A DNA stretch of 64,000 nt from Luteimonas sp. MC1572. Its GTDB lineage: Bacteria; Pseudomonadota; Gammaproteobacteria; Xanthomonadales; Xanthomonadaceae. A program made the translations under genes and the position numbers. The stretch is taken from positions 496,001-560,000 of the forward strand of contig NZ_CP067112.1 of NCBI RefSeq assembly GCF_016615815.1. Direction: 5' to 3'. Every line of letters begins with the position of its first letter. Positions within the stretch are counted from its first letter, which is position 1. The notes under the pieces were generated by a model, which was not told the DNA's origin, did no database searches, and worked only from the letters and a program-made list of their open reading frames with translations. Positions 63,662-64,000 of this stretch are shown in pieces.

Positions 63662-64000
63662 ATGAGCCTGTCCGAACTGTCGATCCGCCGCCCCGTGTTC
63701 GCCACGGTGATGAGCCTGATGCTGATGGTGCTGGGCGTGCTGGCGTTCTCGCGCCTGACCCTGCGCGAGCTGCCGGCGATCGACCCGCCGATCGTCTCGG
63801 TGGATGTCACCTATCCCGGCGCCTCGGCGGCGGTGGTGGAGACGCGCATCACCCAGGTGCTGGAAGACGCGCTGTCCGGCATCGAGGGCATCGAGACCAT
63901 CCAGTCGCGCAGCGTCAACGGGCGCTCCGCGGTGACGCTGGAGTTCACCCTGCAGCGCGACATCGAGGCCGCGGCCAACGACGTGCGCGACGCGATCAGC
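63662..64000 (+). CDS. RND family efflux transporter permease, 5' part only
   Basis: The first 113 codons of an AcrB/MexB-type pump are visible, and the frame is open to the end of the window. The start is typical: LSELSIRRPVFATVMSLMLM (first transmembrane helix about 12-32), ELPAIDPPIVSVDVTYPGAS and ETRITQVLEDALSGIEGIET. Full-length members have about 1,030 residues and 12 helices. Together with the adaptor it forms a multidrug or solvent efflux system; the exact substrate is unknown. Confidence 0.93.
   Translation, partial: MSLSELSIRRPVFATVMSLMLMVLGVLAFSRLTLRELPAIDPPIVSVDVTYPGASAAVVETRITQVLEDALSGIEGIETIQSRSVNGRSAVTLEFTLQRDIEAAANDVRDAIS

Overview
This 64 kb window is chromosomal DNA from a very GC-rich gammaproteobacterium of the Xanthomonadales (Lysobacteraceae; Luteimonas- or Lysobacter-like). 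The reasons are: an LPS/O-antigen locus starting directly after metB and reaching etfAB, which is the classical Xanthomonas position; WxcM-type sugar enzymes; a xanthomonad-type H-NS protein; a class I aldolase beside pgk and pyk; and Gammaproteobacteria-type pepA-holC-valS, lptFG and holD-rimI neighbourhoods. No tRNA, rRNA, CRISPR array, phage or transposase gene was found. Genes are densely packed and many overlap by 1-4 bases (ATGA, GTGA or TGATG).

Layout. 0.1-2.8 kb: cystathionine beta-synthase with a CBS pair, and a MetB-type enzyme (transsulfuration). 2.8-14.4 kb: a co-directional O-antigen assembly and export operon. It holds an unrecognised coiled-coil protein, two very large tandem family-2 glycosyltransferases, a lipoprotein, the Wzm/Wzt ABC exporter and a 1,058-residue multidomain glycosyltransferase. 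14.4-16.4 kb: one opposite-strand DUF2142 membrane protein of lower GC. 16.7-19.8 kb: 3-oxoacid CoA-transferase A/B converging on etfA/etfB across a bidirectional terminator. 19.9-32.8 kb: two sugar-decoration cassettes. The first looks like dTDP-Fuc3NAc (or Qui3NAc) synthesis with GtrB- and GtrA-like genes. The second looks like dTDP-Fuc4NAc synthesis with an ArnC-like transferase and a methyltransferase. Three large multipass proteins (GT-C candidates) accompany them. 32.8-34.5 kb: ETF:ubiquinone oxidoreductase, the partner of EtfAB.

34.6-52.5 kb is mainly housekeeping: an AlkB-like dioxygenase, an Mla-type lipid transport operon (mlaE with fused STAS, mlaF, mlaD, lipoprotein), a ThrE-type exporter, H-NS, proS, two DUF4124 proteins, the overlapping trio pssA-holD-rimI, valS-holC-pepA, lptF-lptG, and a BamE-like protein. 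52.8-60.9 kb is a glycolytic stretch (pgk, pyk, class I aldolase) containing a secreted DUF3857/transglutaminase protein and a Sel1-repeat protein. The window ends with cysK, an RND adaptor lipoprotein and the first 113 codons of the RND pump.

How the parts fit. Wzm/Wzt indicates ABC-transporter-dependent O-antigen export; no wzx or wzy was seen. The two downstream cassettes look like periplasmic O-antigen decoration systems of the GtrA/GtrB/GT-C type. The most unusual non-coding signal is a composite inverted repeat at about 61.0-61.3 kb. It holds two opposed copies of a two-stem module whose unpaired segments are identical while both stems differ in sequence but stay perfectly paired. A related repeat without the modules lies at about 52.5-52.7 kb in the opposite orientation.
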